From positions 992,001-1,056,000 of the forward strand of contig CAVUMX010000001.1 of assembly GCA_963742725.1 (NCBI GenBank): a stretch of 64,000 nt of DNA, read 5' to 3'. Source of the stretch: CAVVAL01 sp963742725 (GTDB lineage Bacteria; Actinomycetota; Actinomycetes; Mycobacteriales; Cryptosporangiaceae). The position numbers and the translations under genes were made by a program. How positions within the stretch are numbered: position 1 is the first letter of the stretch; each line of letters opens with the position of its first letter. Positions 62,225 to 64,000 of the stretch are shown piece after piece. Below the pieces are notes generated by a model that searched no databases, was not told where the DNA came from, and was given only the letters and a program-made list of their open reading frames with translations.

Positions 62225-62842
62225 ATGAACGGCCGCTCCACGACCCGACGTCAGATCCTGCGGGAAGTAGCCGGTCATATCCGCCGGTCACTGCCAGCCG
62301 CGCTCGTCGTCGCGGTGCTCGCCGCCGTGCTGGCCGCGGGTGCGGCCGCCGCGATCGTGACCACCCGCCCCGTCCACTACACGGCCGCCGCCGAGTTCGA
62401 CGTGCTGGTACAGGCGCGCGCCAAGCAGATCAAGAGCCTCAGCCGGAGCAAGGACCTGCTCGCCGAGCAGGTCATGCGCACGCTCGAGGACAGCCGCGCC
62501 GGCGAGTACGCGCACAAGGGCGCGGGCGGCGTGGACATCAGCGGCGAGTGGGTGACCGGGCCGGGCTTCGGCGAGATCTCCTACGTGGTGACCTCCGACG
62601 ATCCGGAGGCCGCGACGGCCGCCGCCCAGGCCGTCCACGACAACGCCGGGTTCCTCGGCTTCGACCTGTACCCGGAAGGCGCGCCGATCTCCGCGATGGA
62701 CCGCCTCAAGGTGCGGGCCGCGGCGCCGAGCCGGCAGTCGATGGGCAAGACGGTCGCCGGCGCGGCGGTGCTCGGCGGCTTCGCCGGGCTGGCCATGACG
62801 CTCCTGCTCGCCGTCCCCATCCGCCGCCCCCGCGAGGACTGA
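62225..62842 (+). CDS. Wzz-like polysaccharide chain-length protein
   Basis: A 205-residue membrane protein with helices at both ends (ALVVAVLAAVLAAGAAAAI and AVLGGFAGLAMTLLLAV) and an external domain of ~125 residues between, the layout of Wzz/capsule co-polymerases. No C-terminal tyrosine kinase is fused. Divergent from the Wzy-like gene and 100 bp away, consistent with a shared surface-polysaccharide role. Confidence 0.7.
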   Translation: MNGRSTTRRQILREVAGHIRRSLPAALVVAVLAAVLAAGAAAAIVTTRPVHYTAAAEFDVLVQARAKQIKSLSRSKDLLAEQVMRTLEDSRAGEYAHKGAGGVDISGEWVTGPGFGEISYVVTSDDPEAATAAAQAVHDNAGFLGFDLYPEGAPISAMDRLKVRAAAPSRQSMGKTVAGAAVLGGFAGLAMTLLLAVPIRRPRED

Positions 62843-62851
62843 GCCGCACCC

Positions 62852-64000
62852 GTGGCGACCCACCGTGCACCGGCCGGCGTCGCCGCGGGACACCCCGCCA
62901 CGGCGGCGGCCGGGTACGCCGTCCTGCGCGCCGGCGGCACCGCGGCCGACGCGGCGATCGCCGCCACCCTCGCCGCCTGCGTGGCCGAGACGGTCTTCAC
63001 CGGGCTGGGCGGCGGCGGCTTCGCGACGCACTGGTCGGCGGCCGAGCAGCGGGTGACGTGCCTCGACTTCTTCGTCTCGATCCCCGGTATCGGCGCGAGG
63101 TCCGTGCCGGCGCCGATGTCGCGGCTCCAGATCTCGTTCGGCGGTATGGAGCAGTCGTACTCGGTCGGGGCGAGCAGCGTCGGCGTGCCGGGCGTGGTCG
63201 CCGGCTGCGGCGAGCTGCACAACCGCTGGGGCCGGCTGCCGTGGGACCAGCTCGTCGCGCCCGCGCTGCGGCTGGCCGGCGACGGGGTACCGCTGCCGGC
63301 CGAACACGCCGCCGTGCTCCGGTCCGTCGAGGACTGCCTGCTCATCGGCGAGGGCGCCATCGCGTACGCGCCCGAGGGCGAGCTGCTCGAACCCGGCGAC
63401 CACGTCCACCACCCGGGTCTCGACCGGACGCTGCACCTGCTCGCCGACGGCGGCCCGGCGGCGTTCTACCGTGGACCGCTCGCCGACGCGATCGTGGCGG
63501 CCGTCTCCGGCGGCGGCGGGGTGCTGACCGACGCCGACCTTGCCGGGTACGCCGTGACCGAAGTGCCGGCGGCGACGGCGAAGGTCGGCGACGCGGTCGT
63601 CCACGGCCGCATCGACCTGAACGACACGCTCGGCGCGTTCGCGAACCTGCCGTCCGACTACGCGAAGCTGCCGGTCGGGGATCGGGCCGTGGCGGCCGTA
63701 CGGGTGCTGGGCGGGCCCGAGCAGCGCGGCGACACGACCAACGTCACGGCCGTCGACCAGGACGGGAACGCGTGCGTCGTCACGACCACGATGGGCCTGG
63801 GATCAGGTGTGTGGCTGCCCGGCTGGGGCGTCCACCTGAACTCGATGCTCGGCGAGGGCGAGCTGCTGCGCGGTCACCCCGTCTCACCCGGTGACCGGAT
63901 GGACAGCATGATGTGCCCGCTCGTCGTCACCGACGCCCACGGGCTGTCGCTGGCCGCCGGCGCCGCCGGGGCGTCCCGCATCCGGACCGCGCTGCTGCAC
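62852..64000 (+). CDS. Gamma-glutamyltransferase, cut by the window end
   Basis: 383 codons of an Ntn-hydrolase from GTG 62852, 9 bp after the Wzz-like gene, still open at 64000. Family segments: GGTAADAAIAATLAACVAE, FTGLGGGGFATHW, and DTTNVTAVDQDGNACVVTTTM, where the autoprocessing Thr starts the small subunit. The gap between large and small subunits is short and the total looks smaller than the usual ~530-580. No signal peptide is seen, unlike secreted GGTs. Substrate gamma-glutamyl compounds by family. Confidence 0.85.
   Translation, partial: MATHRAPAGVAAGHPATAAAGYAVLRAGGTAADAAIAATLAACVAETVFTGLGGGGFATHWSAAEQRVTCLDFFVSIPGIGARSVPAPMSRLQISFGGMEQSYSVGASSVGVPGVVAGCGELHNRWGRLPWDQLVAPALRLAGDGVPLPAEHAAVLRSVEDCLLIGEGAIAYAPEGELLEPGDHVHHPGLDRTLHLLADGGPAAFYRGPLADAIVAAVSGGGGVLTDADLAGYAVTEVPAATAKVGDAVVHGRIDLNDTLGAFANLPSDYAKLPVGDRAVAAVRVLGGPEQRGDTTNVTAVDQDGNACVVTTTMGLGSGVWLPGWGVHLNSMLGEGELLRGHPVSPGDRMDSMMCPLVVTDAHGLSLAAGAAGASRIRTALLH

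Overview
The window is high-GC DNA from an actinomycete (Actinomycetota). Markers for this are WhiB7, mycoredoxin, UvrD2 with a HRDC domain, AdnAB in place of RecBCD/AddAB, UPF0182, PPA1309-type and DUF2342-type proteins, many GTG starts, and many start codons 6-7 nt after a TANNNT box (leaderless promoters). The genus cannot be fixed by reading. A free-living, secretion-rich organism is likely. I describe about 55 protein genes, one broken gene and one initiator tRNA. There is no CRISPR array, transposase, prophage or rRNA.

Region 1 (1-21 kb) is accessory: an AAA ATPase, a secreted GH85 endo-glycosidase divergent from a secreted DUF1080-type sugar hydrolase, a GlxA-type regulator divergent from an MFS carrier, secreted proteins (DUF4360-like, snapalysin-like, NodB-type deacetylase with lectin-like repeats), a Ppx/GppA relative, two LuxR-type regulators, an Asp-rich calcium-repeat protein, a Tet(M)/OtrA-like ribosomal protection GTPase and a second MFS carrier. 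A secreted-protein gene at 20.7-21.3 kb carries a frameshift.

Region 2 (21.5-41 kb) is core. It holds tRNA-fMet, then UPF0182, PPA1309-type, a PDZ/Lon protease, a SDR and DUF2342. A GT-A-like protein, a YgjP-type peptidase, an enoyl-CoA hydratase, DUF5679 and a degenerate E1/TOMM-like protein follow. The end of the region has an ABC1 kinase, WhiB7, UvrD2, mycoredoxin and NudC. From memory this order matches the M. tuberculosis Rv3193c-Rv3202c neighbourhood. The whiB7 locus can be read in detail: an AT tract beside the -35, a 104-codon upstream ORF, a terminator, then whiB7 overlapping a 78-aa gene. Upstream of the ABC1 kinase is a 21-codon micro-ORF with a strong ribosome site.

Region 3 (41-53 kb) lies between nudC and adnB: an M16 peptidase pair, membrane proteins, an M20 dipeptidase, a secreted 5'-nucleotidase, an alpha/beta hydrolase, an immune-inhibitor-A protease and a lipoprotein.

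Region 4 (53-64 kb) has adnA-adnB (end resection), then a surface-polysaccharide group (glycosyltransferase-like protein, O-antigen-ligase-like polymerase, Wzz-like protein) and a gamma-glutamyltransferase cut by the window end.

The most interesting leads are the micro-ORF before the ABC1 kinase, the whiB7 leader and its coupled partner gene, a cluster of perfect DnaA boxes at 30.4-31.9 kb, an inverted repeat found at two convergent gene junctions, and a possible structured RNA at 30.46 kb.
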